From: Isoetes taiwanensis
Lineage: Eukaryota; Streptophyta; Lycopodiopsida; Isoetales; Isoetaceae
Length of the DNA stretch: 64,000 nt
Direction: 5' to 3'
Assembly: GCA_021234155.1 (NCBI GenBank)
Contig: JAJEKV010000090.1
Coordinates: 2,412,479-2,476,478 of the forward strand
A program made the position numbers and the translations under genes. The first letter of the stretch is position 1. The number at the start of each line of letters is the position of its first letter. This document shows positions 14,601-24,997 of the stretch, in pieces. A model generated the notes under the pieces. That model had not been told where the DNA came from. It saw only the letters and a list, made by a program, of their open reading frames with translations, and did no database searches.

Positions 14601-14725
14601 GCATGCAACTTTCTGGATATTGTTGTTTAGCTCCTTTTTAACATTGTGAAAATTTTCTGCAGACGCTTGCACATGACTGCCACCCACACTGCTTGAGCAT
14701 GAGTTGTGGAGAGGATGATGGTTGA
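8693..14725 (+). pseudogene. HAD-IG family 5'-nucleotidase (plant cN-II-like), decayed multi-exon gene
   Basis: Exons by eye: 8693-8811, 8942-9032, 9531-9645, 9732 to about 9832, 10106-10183, 10241-10287, 10357-10434, 11857-11976, 12526-12629, 12976-13139, 13849-13983, 14052-14181, 14264-14326, 14399-14479 and 14663-14725 (stop TGA). Most are bounded by AG/GT. They read, in family order, as a HAD-superfamily IG 5'-nucleotidase: motif I IGYDMDYTLVQY, then WEGRAYKYGMDN, LLLITNSDYHYT, motif III LYVGDHIYTDVSQSK, HLRWRTRLIC, FNQLRLAIQRRS, GLWDKSHLTRQIEK and the C-terminal tail. The family dephosphorylates purine nucleotides. Damage: a nonsense TAG at 8982 (leucine expected) and frameshifts in the exons at 8.7, 9.5, 9.7, 10.1, 10.24, 12.5, 14.05 and 14.4 kb. 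The exons at 10357, 11857, 12976 and 13849 remain open. A noisy assembly is the alternative to true decay, but the nearby PPR gene is intact. Confidence 0.85.
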
Positions 14726-17400
14726 GACTTAAAAACCTGAGAAGCATAGGTCATTGTAAACAAGGTATTCTTTTCTTATTGTTCTGAACTGATCCAGAAA
14801 TATTTGTTCTGGGTTCAAAAAGCAAAATAATGAGAGCAAAGAAGATTCGTATTGTTTCAACCTGGAATGTAAATATATAGCTGCTTATAGAATCTGATAC
14901 TTCAATAATTTTGGACTGAAGGCATACATGGATGCTGGCATTCATAGTTTTGGACCTGGCATTCATGGATGCTGGCATTCATAGTTTTGGACCTGGCATT
15001 GAGAAGACACCTTCAAATCTTTATTTAGCAGAAAAAAATTAAATGGCGTCAATTCTTGCCCACGAGGGGTTCTCAAGATAAGCTCTTAAGGATTGATTCG
15101 TATGCACCATAAAACTACTGCACCTTCCAAATATGACACGAGTGTGATGTCTTGGGGTTCTTAGCATCCCAACAAATGTGCTTAGTCAACTTGCGGTAGA
15201 TGCTGGTTTAAACCACCAACCAACAATCCCAAGGAACTCACGAGCATCAACATCTTCAAGAAACAAGAAATAAAACAATTTCAGGAACTAAATGACCAAG
15301 TCCTTTATCAATATGTGGTATATATAAAGAGATTATAAAATCTGCCTGAATTAAGTTTTGCAAAGTTTGGAAAACCCTTCGTGCTCGAAGAACACAAATA
15401 CTGTTATCAAGTGATGTAATGAATCAACAAGTGAATATTAAACACATAATCTCTTCCTATTTCAGTAGGCTCAACAAATAAAGTTTTGTCAAACATTGGG
15501 GGCAGCTTAATTGTCGTTTCCGTAAAGATTATATTATATCTATGTTTGAAATTGCACATGTGGCAGCATCAAAATATTCTTGAAGAATGCAGGTGTTTGT
15601 AGAAGCCCCCATTCGAAGTTTCGGAACATCAGGATTCCTTTAGAGACTTCGATTACAATATTGGAATGCTTCAGGAGAGTTCTATGGGTTCTGGAGAGTT
15701 CTAGACCCCTCTTTGATTTTATATAAAAAGGAGGATCGGGGCATTAGCGAATCAAAGTTGAAGTTGAAGGTATCGTGTGTATTAGCAAATTCGGTATTAG
15801 TAATGCTGCGGATGAAAAGAGTGAATTGCATGATGAAAGAGTGAATGGAAAGAATCGGGAAGTTATCTTAAGAGAAAAAATTAGATAAGCGGAGACTAGT
15901 GAAGACTTTTGGTGGTTGTGTGGTATAAGTATGTGCTTGGGTGCCTATTGGTCAAAGCCTCAAATGTCGACCAAAATGTATGTACAAATACGATTGGATT
16001 TAGTAGGGATGTTATCGATTTCTCTATTTTCTCAACTTGAATTGAGAGTTTATAGATATTCAATCATATTCTGCATTTGTCAGGGTGTGAAGCTCAATGT
16101 TATTGACTCTCGTTTATATGGAATACAACCGCAAAATGTTGTTCTTACAAGATTGTGCCTGACCTAACTATTATACATATCATATGATAATGTTTTTGGG
16201 TTTCAAGCATGAGCGTTGATCAATTTAAATACATGACTAACTACCATAGGAAGATCCATTTTGGCAAGCGGTGTTTTGATGGCCATGCATAGTTCTAACT
16301 TCATAGACAATATGCAAATTCAATTTTTAGCCTCCTTTCTTTTTTTCTACTAATTATGCATTATGATGGAGTAAATCGCATTGGCTTGGGGGTTTATGAA
16401 AACAAACCTCTAATCCATTACTTTCCGGTTGCGGTTGAATGAGCTTATTCTCAGCATTGCATTGGTTTGATCAACCTTGAGCTAGCCATGACGTTGAATC
16501 ATGAAGAACAACTTCGGTTTAAAGGGATAAACCGAAGTTGCAAAACAGTTTAAACGCATCAATTGAGAATTAAAAGTAAGGGATCAAATTAAAATATTAC
16601 CTTGGCTTGAAAAGAGAGAGACAACCATTGCCAGCAGTAATCAAATTGGGCCCATGGTTCTGAAGAAATGTAACGGTCCTGGCCCCTATGGTCTAGTATA
16701 CGTAATTGTGCATGTTACGTATATGAGTTGCATACGTACGTGAGGCATGCATGCGCATGCACATAAGCAAGGGTTTGCTTTGACCAAGGGTTTACAAAAG
16801 GCAAGAGAGAATTTGTAGAGCCTGGTGGTTGGTGGTGCTGAGGAGACTAGAGGAGAATTGCACTGGGAGGATTGCATCAAATCTTCTATCAGGTGGGGTT
16901 TTTCGTTGCTTGATTTAACCCAAGGCACATGGGCTGCCGTGAAAAGATTTATGTATATTTTGCTAAGAGGATTACGGCATCTGTGTAGTATAGTATGCAA
17001 AGGATGATTGGAAGAAAGCCAAAATTAGTTGTGTTGTCCAGAGATGGCAAAAACGCAGGCACACAAAGACTAAAAAGCAAGAATAAGGGTTAATGACCTT
17101 TTTAGGCCGGATTTGTAGAGGATGCCGCATCAGCCAAAGTTAAGGAATCTGAAAACCATAAAATAGTCGCTGAAATTTATTAGGTATCGTCCTGATGCTT
17201 GGGCTTTAACCAGACATGGATTTGGAGTCTGGATTTGATTCAGTGTAGAGCCAGGAGATTTGAAACAAAGGGAAGCTAAAATAGCATGCAAATTGAGATG
17301 GGTCAGGTCAAAATGGTTGAAAAGGGGCCAAATTTGAGTGGGCAAGGGCAGATTTGGTCAGGGCATGCATATATTAGACTAATCAGAAAGATTCAGACCA
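14726..17400. other. intergenic DNA with an LTR-like promoter fragment
   Basis: No gene recognised. 15,600-15,790 resembles a retrotransposon LTR promoter: repeated CTGGAGAGTTCTA-type words lead to a TATA box (TTATATAAAAAGGAGG, near 15,718-15,732). 16,510-16,539 is an 11-bp perfect inverted repeat (AACTTCGGTTT / AAACCGAAGTT, 8-nt loop). Frames at 15,916-16,167 and 16,686-17,000 show no domain. Confidence 0.35.
14927..15000. repeat. 37-bp exact tandem duplication
   Basis: A 37-base unit beginning CATGGATGCTGGCATTCATA occurs twice head to tail (14,927-14,963 and 14,964-15,000) with no visible difference. It lies just beyond the last nucleotidase exon. It looks like a recent slippage event with no evident function. 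Confidence 0.9.
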
Positions 17401-18140
17401 GCAAAAGTCTGCCAAAAACACGATTTTAGAAGAACAACCTTTGCATAATCGGATTTGGAACACAAGACGATGGCCGGATTGCTAAATCTATGCATGGGTT
17501 TCCTATTTTGATGCAGTAGAGGGCCGTGATGCCAACTTCGAGATCTCTGTTTTGGCTTGCTGTGTTATTTGTTGACATAGTTTTGTTTGGTTAATTGTTT
17601 CTTTGTTTGATAATTTCTTAGTCCATTTGTTTGTTGGCTTGCTGAAATATAAAGCTAGGTAACCATTGAGGGAATTGGGTTGTGCCTTGGCTTAAGAGAA
17701 GACTTATCTGACAGAGGGATGTGGAACCGAAGAGCTGGCCTGGGATAATAATGGCAAGTAGTGATACAATTAGTAACCAATTGCATTCTATGAATGGTCG
17801 AATCAAATCAAGATATTTTGTAATTTAAATCTAATAAAATCAGAGGTATTTAAAACAATGGTACAAGCTTGTTCCTGGAGATGGGGCCTAGGCCTGGAAT
17901 CCTTTGACAAGTGATATAAGCAGTTGCGGTCAGGAGGTCCTATGGATTTTTAAGTCGGAAGTGCGGCATTTGGAGTTTCCACATTAGATGCATTAATAAA
18001 GCCCTTAGCTAAGGAAAGTGGGTTTTTAATTGAAATATTAAAAATCTTAGCTAACAATTATTAAAGATAAATTAAAGAGTGGAACCTTGGAGATCAAGTG
18101 AAGTTGGGTCGAGGGAGCAATATGAGGCATATGGGGGCGT
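17401..18140. other. intergenic DNA, nothing recognised
   Basis: AT-rich sequence with short frames only. I see no domain, splice pattern or repeat shared with the rest of the window. Confidence 0.3.
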
Positions 18141-19200
18141 CTATATGAGGCTATGGCATGGAGCACTGTAAGTCTAAGTGTATAATTGTAAGTTTCTAAG
18201 TTGTTGAACTATATTTTACCAAAGGCATCATAGCTAATAGATTATTCTCATGGGAGAATGGTTCCGAGATAAGGTTGCATGGAGTGGATTGGTGGTATCT
18301 TTCCTTGTCATAGCTATATCAATGATAGTTAGGCTTATGGCTTCCTCAACGGGTTTAGATTGCGATCATTATCTTCATCAGCAACTTAGCTACTTCAACT
18401 TGGGCAGGTTGTGTGGGCAACAACAATATAATTTAGGCACGTGTATAGTAAATATTCTAATGAACACCACATGTCATGGTCTTTTTATTGTTTCCTTTGT
18501 TGTCTTGGTATTTGATTATGTACTTGGAACCTCAGAGGGTCGGACTTCTAGGTTTGGTGGCCTAGGTTGCTTTCGGCATGCTCATGTTCACCTGCGTGAT
18601 TCTGCGTGGTATTCTTGTGCTCTATGACACGGACATAGTTCTCTGGCGGGGATGCTATGTCACCTCGTGACTTCGTGCTCTATGACACAGAACATAGTTC
18701 TCCGGGAGGGATGCTATGTCACCTCCGTGACTCCATGGTAAGAGGTCTCCGATTGCCGGGGCGTGGGCTGGGAAGGAAGGGTATATGCATACGAGGTTCC
18801 CCACCAACTTTGCCAGCGGGGCTCGGGAATGTGAGTCGGTTTGGGCATTTCTCTGATAACAGAGCCTGCTTGTAGGTTGGCTGAGCTTCCCATTGTCCCG
18901 GAGTTTTGTTTATGTTGTTTTGGTACTTGACTTTGTGTTCTTTGCTCATGATGCTTATGATGTTTCTTTTGTTATCATTGTCTAGCACTGCACCATTATG
19001 TTTTGAATTGTTCATGTTCTTGTTATCCAAGATTCCAGAGTGTTTCCATGTATCGGTGGCGACTATGGGATCCCCACTTAGTCATGAGGACTAACCCCAT
19101 TGAGTGCATGTGCAGTGAATCCGCAAGGCAGCAGTCAAGTTGATGGCGGCAATGTAGCCGGGAATCATGCTCGAGTTTTAAAGCTAGAAGTTTCTGTTTG
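18141..19200. repeat. LTR-like repeat fragment
   Basis: The stretch ends in a CACTTAGTCATGAGGACTAA motif (near 19,075) that is echoed at 55,560 (CACTTAGTCTTTATGACTAA). Both are preceded by a GC-rich passage of similar composition (18,740-18,880 and 55,085-55,210). This suggests two diverged fragments of one LTR family. No TG...CA boundaries or primer site could be placed, and the frame at 18,250-18,627 has no domain. Confidence 0.35.
18617..18733. repeat. 58-59-bp imperfect tandem duplication
   Basis: Two adjacent units start GTGCTCTATGACAC and end CGTGACT (18,617-18,674 and 18,675-18,733), differing at a few positions. They lie inside the LTR-like fragment. Confidence 0.8.
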
Positions 19201-19439
19201 ATTTGCTCAACCCGATGTTGTATATATATTGATAATACTTAGGAATATTTGAGCTGTTTGATTTGCTCAATTAGAGATTGGAGTATATTAAGTTTGTAAA
19301 TATGTTGAATGCATAAGCAGACTTGCTGTTGAATTTAGACTATAAATTTCAATTGAAAAGGAATATTTAATTCTTCAGCTAAATTCACACCAACATAAAT
19401 CTAGCCTTAAGTTAGACAAGATCCCGAGTTGCCAGGAGG

Positions 19440-20413
19440 TTGGTTTGTGTTAGTTCCCCGATATAAATATGGGAAATTCCCCTCCTATGGCGATTCTATC
19501 ATTATGGAAAGGCCCTCCGTCTGACTCGGACCACTTGTGATGAGCAAGTATCCGGGTTGAAGGACACAGAGGTGTCATTCTCCCATACCTTCTATGAGGA
19601 ATCCTATATAGCGGAAGCGTATGAAAAGCATCACAAAAGAGGGCCTACTCTGGGCTCAGACTCCAAGGGGGTCAACCGACGGTCAGGGCCTCTAGATAAC
19701 AACAGACGGAATCATGACAATGGCATTGGCTGGCTTAGAACAATGGCTAGGGTAGTTCACTCCATCCGCCCCTCCTGTGCACACTTTGCAGATAGGTTGA
19801 AACATGCTATGGCGTGATTGCAGCCTTCCGGAGACGCAATCTCATGGATTCACCCTATAAGACTTCTCTGGGTTACATCTCTTCGGTCCAATGAGGCAGG
19901 TTAGGGAGGAGGAGCATATCTACTACTAGATGGCCTTTAGGTCTCTATCCCCCTTAATCCATACAACACAGGAGGAACAGAAAGAGAACATCTACTATAC
20001 ATACATCAATTCATTTATAACTTGATCAAAGCATAAAATAAAGACTAATCACCGATCTACTCCTACAAGGGTTAGTAGAAGCTCAAACTATCGAGGAACT
20101 AACCGGTGTCTTGGCTTGATCCATTATCCCTAGAATTGGGCTGGAGGGCCATTTGAATACCGAATGGGTAAGTAGCCTGGGCCAATCGAGTTAGTCCAGG
20201 TGGCTTTACCCCATGGGCCAATTTATTTCAATTACCACTAATTAACTAGGCATTTAGTCATTAAATAGTTTAATGAACTAATTTCTTATCATACCTAACC
20301 CCATGGGCCAATTTATTCTAATTACCACTAATTAACTAGGCATTTAGTCAGTAAATAGTTTAATGAGCTAATTTTCTAGAATAACTAACTTAAACCTCTT
20401 TAGTTTATCCCAC
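19440..20413. repeat. gypsy-type LTR relic, copy 1
   Basis: Shares with the copy at 20,414-21,717 a head (CATCTGACTCG-type, ATGAGCAAGT), the words TATAGCGGAAGCGTA and GGGCTCAGACTCCAAGGGGG, and a tail TAGTTTATCCCACAATGGTC. The middle words also recur in the LTRs of the gypsy element at 42.9-54.2 kb (GTGTCATTC, GCGGAAGCGTGAA, GGGCTCAGACTCAAGGGGG, CACTCCATCCGCCCCTCC). It is therefore a diverged member of the same LTR superfamily. Relative to copy 2 it has internal deletions, and 20,209-20,385 is a 90-bp tandem duplication. No internal coding region lies beside it. Confidence 0.65.
20209..20385. repeat. 90-bp tandem duplication in LTR relic
   Basis: Units at 20,209-20,298 and from 20,299 both begin CCCCATGGGCCAATTTATT and continue through TTAACTAGGCATTTAGTCA. 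The neighbouring copy at about 21,580-21,665 has the unit once, so the duplication arose in this copy. Confidence 0.85.
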
Positions 20414-21717
20414 AATGGTCCTCCATCTGACTCGATCCACTTGCGATGAGCAAGTGTCCGGTTGAAGGACACGAAGGTGTCATTCATCCCACGCCTTCTA
20501 TGGGAAAACCTATATAGCGGAAGCGTACATACAAGTTAGCACCTAGCACAATACACATAATAATATACCACCTCGAGTGGTGGTACATCCATCATCAATG
20601 CAATCCACAACATAATACCAATATAACATATGAAAAGCATCATAAAAGAGGGGCCTACCCCGGGCTCAGACTCCAAGGGGGTCAACTAACGGTCACGGCC
20701 TCCAGATAACAATAGACAAAATCTGGCATAGTACAATGGCTAGAGTAGTCCACTCCATCCGTCCCTCTTGTGCACACTTGGCAGATAGGCTGAAACATGC
20801 TATGGCGGGATTGTAGCCTTCCGGAGATGCAATCTCATGGATTCACCCTATGAGACTACTCCGGGTTACATCTCCCAGGTCCGATGAGGCAGGTTAGGGA
20901 GGAGTCCCTTCCCCGGGCACAATTGTTCCTTGGGTATGCTAGAGTATCATGCCACCACAGTGCCCACGCATCCATACCCGACTTAAACCCTCCAAAATCC
21001 ATAGGTCGGATCACTTCGGGACATGCCTTGCGACCCAGGAGGTGTCAAACCCATAATGGCCCACACACGGTGACCGACACTGTAGGAGCCCTAGTAGCCG
21101 CGCTCAGCAAGGTTCCACCCTCGCTTCACCACTCGTTATCTCGTGCTCAATCACAACATAGCCTCCACAGCAAGGTAGGAACTTGTGTACAGGCTGCATT
21201 TAACGAGATTTAAGGGGTTCTAGCTAGGAGCATATCTACTACTAGATGGCCTTTAAATCTCTACCCCCCTTAATCCATACAACACAGGAGGAACATAAAG
21301 AGAATATCTACATACATCAATTCATCTATAACTTGATCATAGCATAAAATAGAGACTAATCACCCATCTACTTCTACAAGGTTTAGTAGAAGATCAATCT
21401 GCCTAAAAACTAACCGGTGTCCTGGCTTGATCCATTATCCCTGAGGGGTTCCATGGTTGGCTAGCTGAGCAGGTATGAACAAGCAGCTACTTCTTCTCCA
21501 ACTCTCCCAAGTCGGATTGGGCCAGAATTGGGTTGGAGGGCCACTTGAATACCTCTTAAATGCGTCCAGGTGGCTTTACCCCATGGGCCAATTTATTCCA
21601 ATTACCCCTAATTAATTAGGCATTTAGTCACTAAATAGTTTAATGAACTAATTTCTTAGCATACCTAAAATTAACCTCTTTAGTTTACCCCACAATGGTC
21701 CCAAAATACCTATAGTA
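20414..21717. repeat. gypsy-type LTR relic, copy 2
   Basis: Direct-orientation relative of 19,440-20,413, fuller in the centre (it retains a stretch at 20,540-20,640 missing from copy 1) and ending in the same CCCACAATGGTC. Two copies head to tail with no internal region between them could be a tandem LTR array or a product of unequal recombination. The frame at 20,884-21,213 is in LTR sequence and I do not treat it as a gene. Confidence 0.6.
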
Positions 21718-23090
21718 ACATGTCATGATATTTATAATGTATATCGTATAAATACGTGGGAACATCATCTGAGTGGATTGATTAGCATAATCACTTATTT
21801 CTTTTGTAGGTACTACCTTCACCAATGTGTTGGATATATTAATTAGTCAAAATACCGCACACAACTAATTGCAAAATCATGAATGTCATGCTTACAACTC
21901 TTCTATTAGGATCTATGGTTTTAAAAAAAATGGCACTTCACATGTCTATACATTCCCTTCTACATTACCCCATGTCTGGCCTTCAATCTTTACTTCAACT
22001 TCATGGCTTACCTATTACCACCATTAAGTACCTTATGGCTCTATTCATTATCCATAAGAAGTTAACATTGTTCATTCTTGGCCAATCAATCCTTTGATCT
22101 ACCATAATGTTGAGGCTGATGCCATTCTCTACACCCAAATGCTTAACCTAATTAGTTTGGTTTCATTAAGTGCTTCCTTATGCTCCAAGAACTCTTTCAA
22201 GGCTATCACATACCATATTTGCTTAGCGATAACCTTAGGGCTAGCAACTTTTGTGTTAGACCTCAAGTAGGGCCATGATGCAATCATGACATTTCCTTCT
22301 ATGCCACACATATGCTATTTACATATGAGTTCCAAATCATGTCAATTTCATGTTATAGCCAAACAATACTACTAATTTTTTTCGAAAATGACACAAAAAC
22401 TTGTAAAACACATGGATTTTCGAACTTATGACCCCAAAATGGAAGAATAAAATGCCATGTCATCATGGTGAATAGGCGCGAATATGCCGACGTGGCCTTT
22501 TAGGCGTCGAACAGACAGTGCTGTGGCGTTCCCGCTTCTCTCAAAGGAAAGCAAGTGTCAAAAATTCCAACGAATGAGGCCCTAAAGAAAGCGATTCTGT
22601 TCCGGTGAGAACCCTCATCTACTAAGTTGTTATAATAGAATCTTCTCCTTGCAGGTTTTTATTGCTGCCCAAATGGTATGTTTGTGATCTTGATGTTACT
22701 GTATATATAATAATATATATAAGAAATTATTGGGCCGATGAATATGGTTCAGGTTTTAGATGGCATGCTCAATATACTTTGATCGTGTGCTTCCAACATC
22801 CTTTTATTCACATGTTATGTGGCTAGTGATTGGAATCTTGCTTTTCAAAGTCCCAAAGTTAGCCTCCAAGTCGAAAAAGTCAGTAAATTTATTTAGTAGA
22901 TTCAAATCCCTCTGCTTTACGTGCACGGAGTTGGAGTTTGACCCAGAATGCGTGACAGACATCATGAGGTCATGCATAATTCCACACCCTTGATAGTGCA
23001 AACCTGCAGGACAATTATCTATCAGGCCTCATAAGGTTTATATGGTGGGTTTTGGAACCAAAAAGTATTGCAACTCATGAATGGATTTTG
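21718..23090. other. intergenic DNA, possible 5' region of the following gene
   Basis: 21,718-22,450 is AT-rich with no recognised feature. 22,460-22,620 is GC-richer and could be a promoter or first exon. Two possible short exons follow, each preceded by CAG: 22,655-22,677 (before GTATGTTT) and from about 22,753. I cannot connect them confidently to the downstream protein. Confidence 0.25.
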
Positions 23091-23221
23091 AAGTCGACAA
23101 ATAAATTTTCCATTTTCTTTAGTAGCCGACACACTATGGAGTCACAGGAAGAATGAAGTCGAGAAAATAAATTTTCCATTTTCTTTAGTAGCCGACACAC
23201 TATGGAGTCACAGGAAGAAAT
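23091..23221 (+). repeat. about 65-bp tandem duplication that duplicates a start codon
   Basis: A unit beginning AAGTCGA(C/G)AAATAAATTTTCC and ending ATGGAGTCACAGGAAGAA occurs at 23,091-23,155 and again at 23,156-23,221. The first copy's ATG (23,136) runs only MESQEE before a TGA (23,154-23,156). The second ATG (23,202) opens a 69-codon frame. If both lie in one transcript, the first is a short upstream ORF. Confidence 0.85.
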
Positions 23222-23557
23222 AAGAAAAGTCATGCATGCGTTTTGCATGACTATCAGGAATATAGTAGATGAACTGAGAAATATTCTGTGGCTAGAGCAT
23301 CAAGGTTCACCTGCTATGGAGTTTTCCTGCTTCCCATTTTCTGATAAATCACTTCTGCTTTGGCAGATAAAAATTGCCATTACCAACAGCCATGGTAAAG
23401 CTGGGATTTAAGCTATATTCCCCTTAAAGTGCAGAGATGCGTAGCCATCACCATTATGCATCAGATGTATTATGGGAATTGTCGTCTGCTGTAGTACCAT
23501 ACTCAATACATCCAACTTTATAGTTCGTACATTTGGTGGAAGTTGTTGGAGATTAGT

Positions 23558-24558
23558 ATGATGGGGGGTGATGCAAGAGAAACTAGGAGAAGCGCTTCTG
23601 AAGATGTTCAGAGGTTTATAGCGGACCAGGAACGCAAGCATGAGCTTTCCTTGGAGGAACTCAGACGGGTCATGCAGAGTATTGAGCAATTTTTTGAAAC
23701 CTTTCTTGCAGATTATGGAAGCAGACAGGGAAAGCATATGGAGCCTGACAGGCGTGCAGCCTTCGGGCACGGACAAAATGTGGAAACTGGGAATTGGCGT
23801 CCAAGCACGTACAAATCAGACTTTAGTAAGATAGACCAAGAAATGAAGACAGTAAAAGAAACATTGCCAACTTCTACAAGATTCGCTCAGGTTATCCAAG
23901 CACTTGTAATGGATCCATTCCTTCTTTAACCATTTGAGATGGCTCATCAAAGAATGGGTTGCAGGTTGGCAGGTTTGAAGGTCCACTGTTGAACACTTTC
24001 TCTACAATGGCACCACATCTTAAAATGAAACATTATGAGAGCAATTACAATTCATCAAAATACAGGAGGTATGATACACCTGCTGAAGAGATGAACAATG
24101 CCAGCGGCTTCCAACCATCAACACAAGACAACAAACCTGAGTACACAAGAACATATAATTCTAGCCCCTATACAAGTCAAACCTCTCCAAATGGATATCC
24201 AGACAGGAGTGAGCAGGCCTTTGGATATCCACAAAGCTCTATGGGCTATTCATTGACGCAAGACAATAAACCTGAGTATACAAGATATAACTCGAGTGAA
24301 CAGGTCTTTGGGTTTTCAAATGGAAACTTTAGAAATGAATTTTCACAGGGAGGGGCTAAATCTGGTGACCTTGAAAGGACTATGAATGAACTCATAGAAA
24401 ATTATAAGCATCTTATGACACTATTACAAACTGCATTGCAGATGGACACTGGTCCTACCTATCGCAGGAGTTTTAGTGGTATAGAGAAAGGCAAACCGAT
24501 GATCTTGTCACAGGGAGGGCAAAGAAGTGACTTGACATATTCTAGAAGGGGATTTTAG
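23558..24558 (+). CDS. hypothetical plant protein, Q/Y/S-rich, two recognisable exons
   Basis: Function unknown. Exon 23,558-23,890 joins exon 23,965-24,558 across a short GT-AG intron (CTCAG|GTTATCC ... TTGCAG|GTTGGC) with the frame kept, giving about 308 residues. Residues 1-60 are charged and probably helical or coiled coil (RRSASEDVQRFIADQERKHE, LSLEELRRVM). Residues about 130-240 are low-complexity and rich in Asn, Ser, Tyr and Gln, with an internal repeat: TQDNKPEYTR occurs twice about 45 residues apart, each followed by YNSS and SEQ(A/V)FG(Y/F). A short C-terminal helix (LERTMNELIENYKHLMTLLQ) is followed by a basic tail. An upstream frame at 23,202-23,411 may be a first exon, but no splice keeps its frame cleanly. 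I chose the ATG at 23,558 as the first in-frame Met of the exon. Confidence 0.55.
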
Positions 24559-24997
24559 TTTGTGCAAATCTTTATTGGGATTTTAGTTTGTGCAAATCTT
24601 TATTATTTGATTTTATTGTAAGGTTACATATGAAGCCATTGGAGAAAAAGTCTCCAAAATTTCAGCTTTTTATGGTGGTCTTTTATCCTTTGGGGACTAT
24701 GTAAGAGAAGGAATTGCATTCTTTTACATCAGAATTCTGTGCTAATTGCTGTGTTTTTGAAGATTACACTTTAAGAACTTTTGCTTTAAGCAACCAACAT
24801 GTAGGAGAAAGAATACCCTTTGAAGTTTTTGAATATTGAAGAACTCTTGCTTTTGAGCATCTTATGGCCAATTCCATGTTACTGCTTGGAAAACGAAAAA
24901 GTAATTCTCTGTTTCCTTGGCCCTTTCTTTTTCCCTAGGAATGCTGAATGGTTAAGGACGACAAGAGCTTCTTCGGGGTTGCAACTATGGCGGGGAG

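Noticed and set aside
18250-18627. 125-codon frame
   Set aside because: Lies in LTR-like DNA, contains a tandem duplication edge and has no domain.
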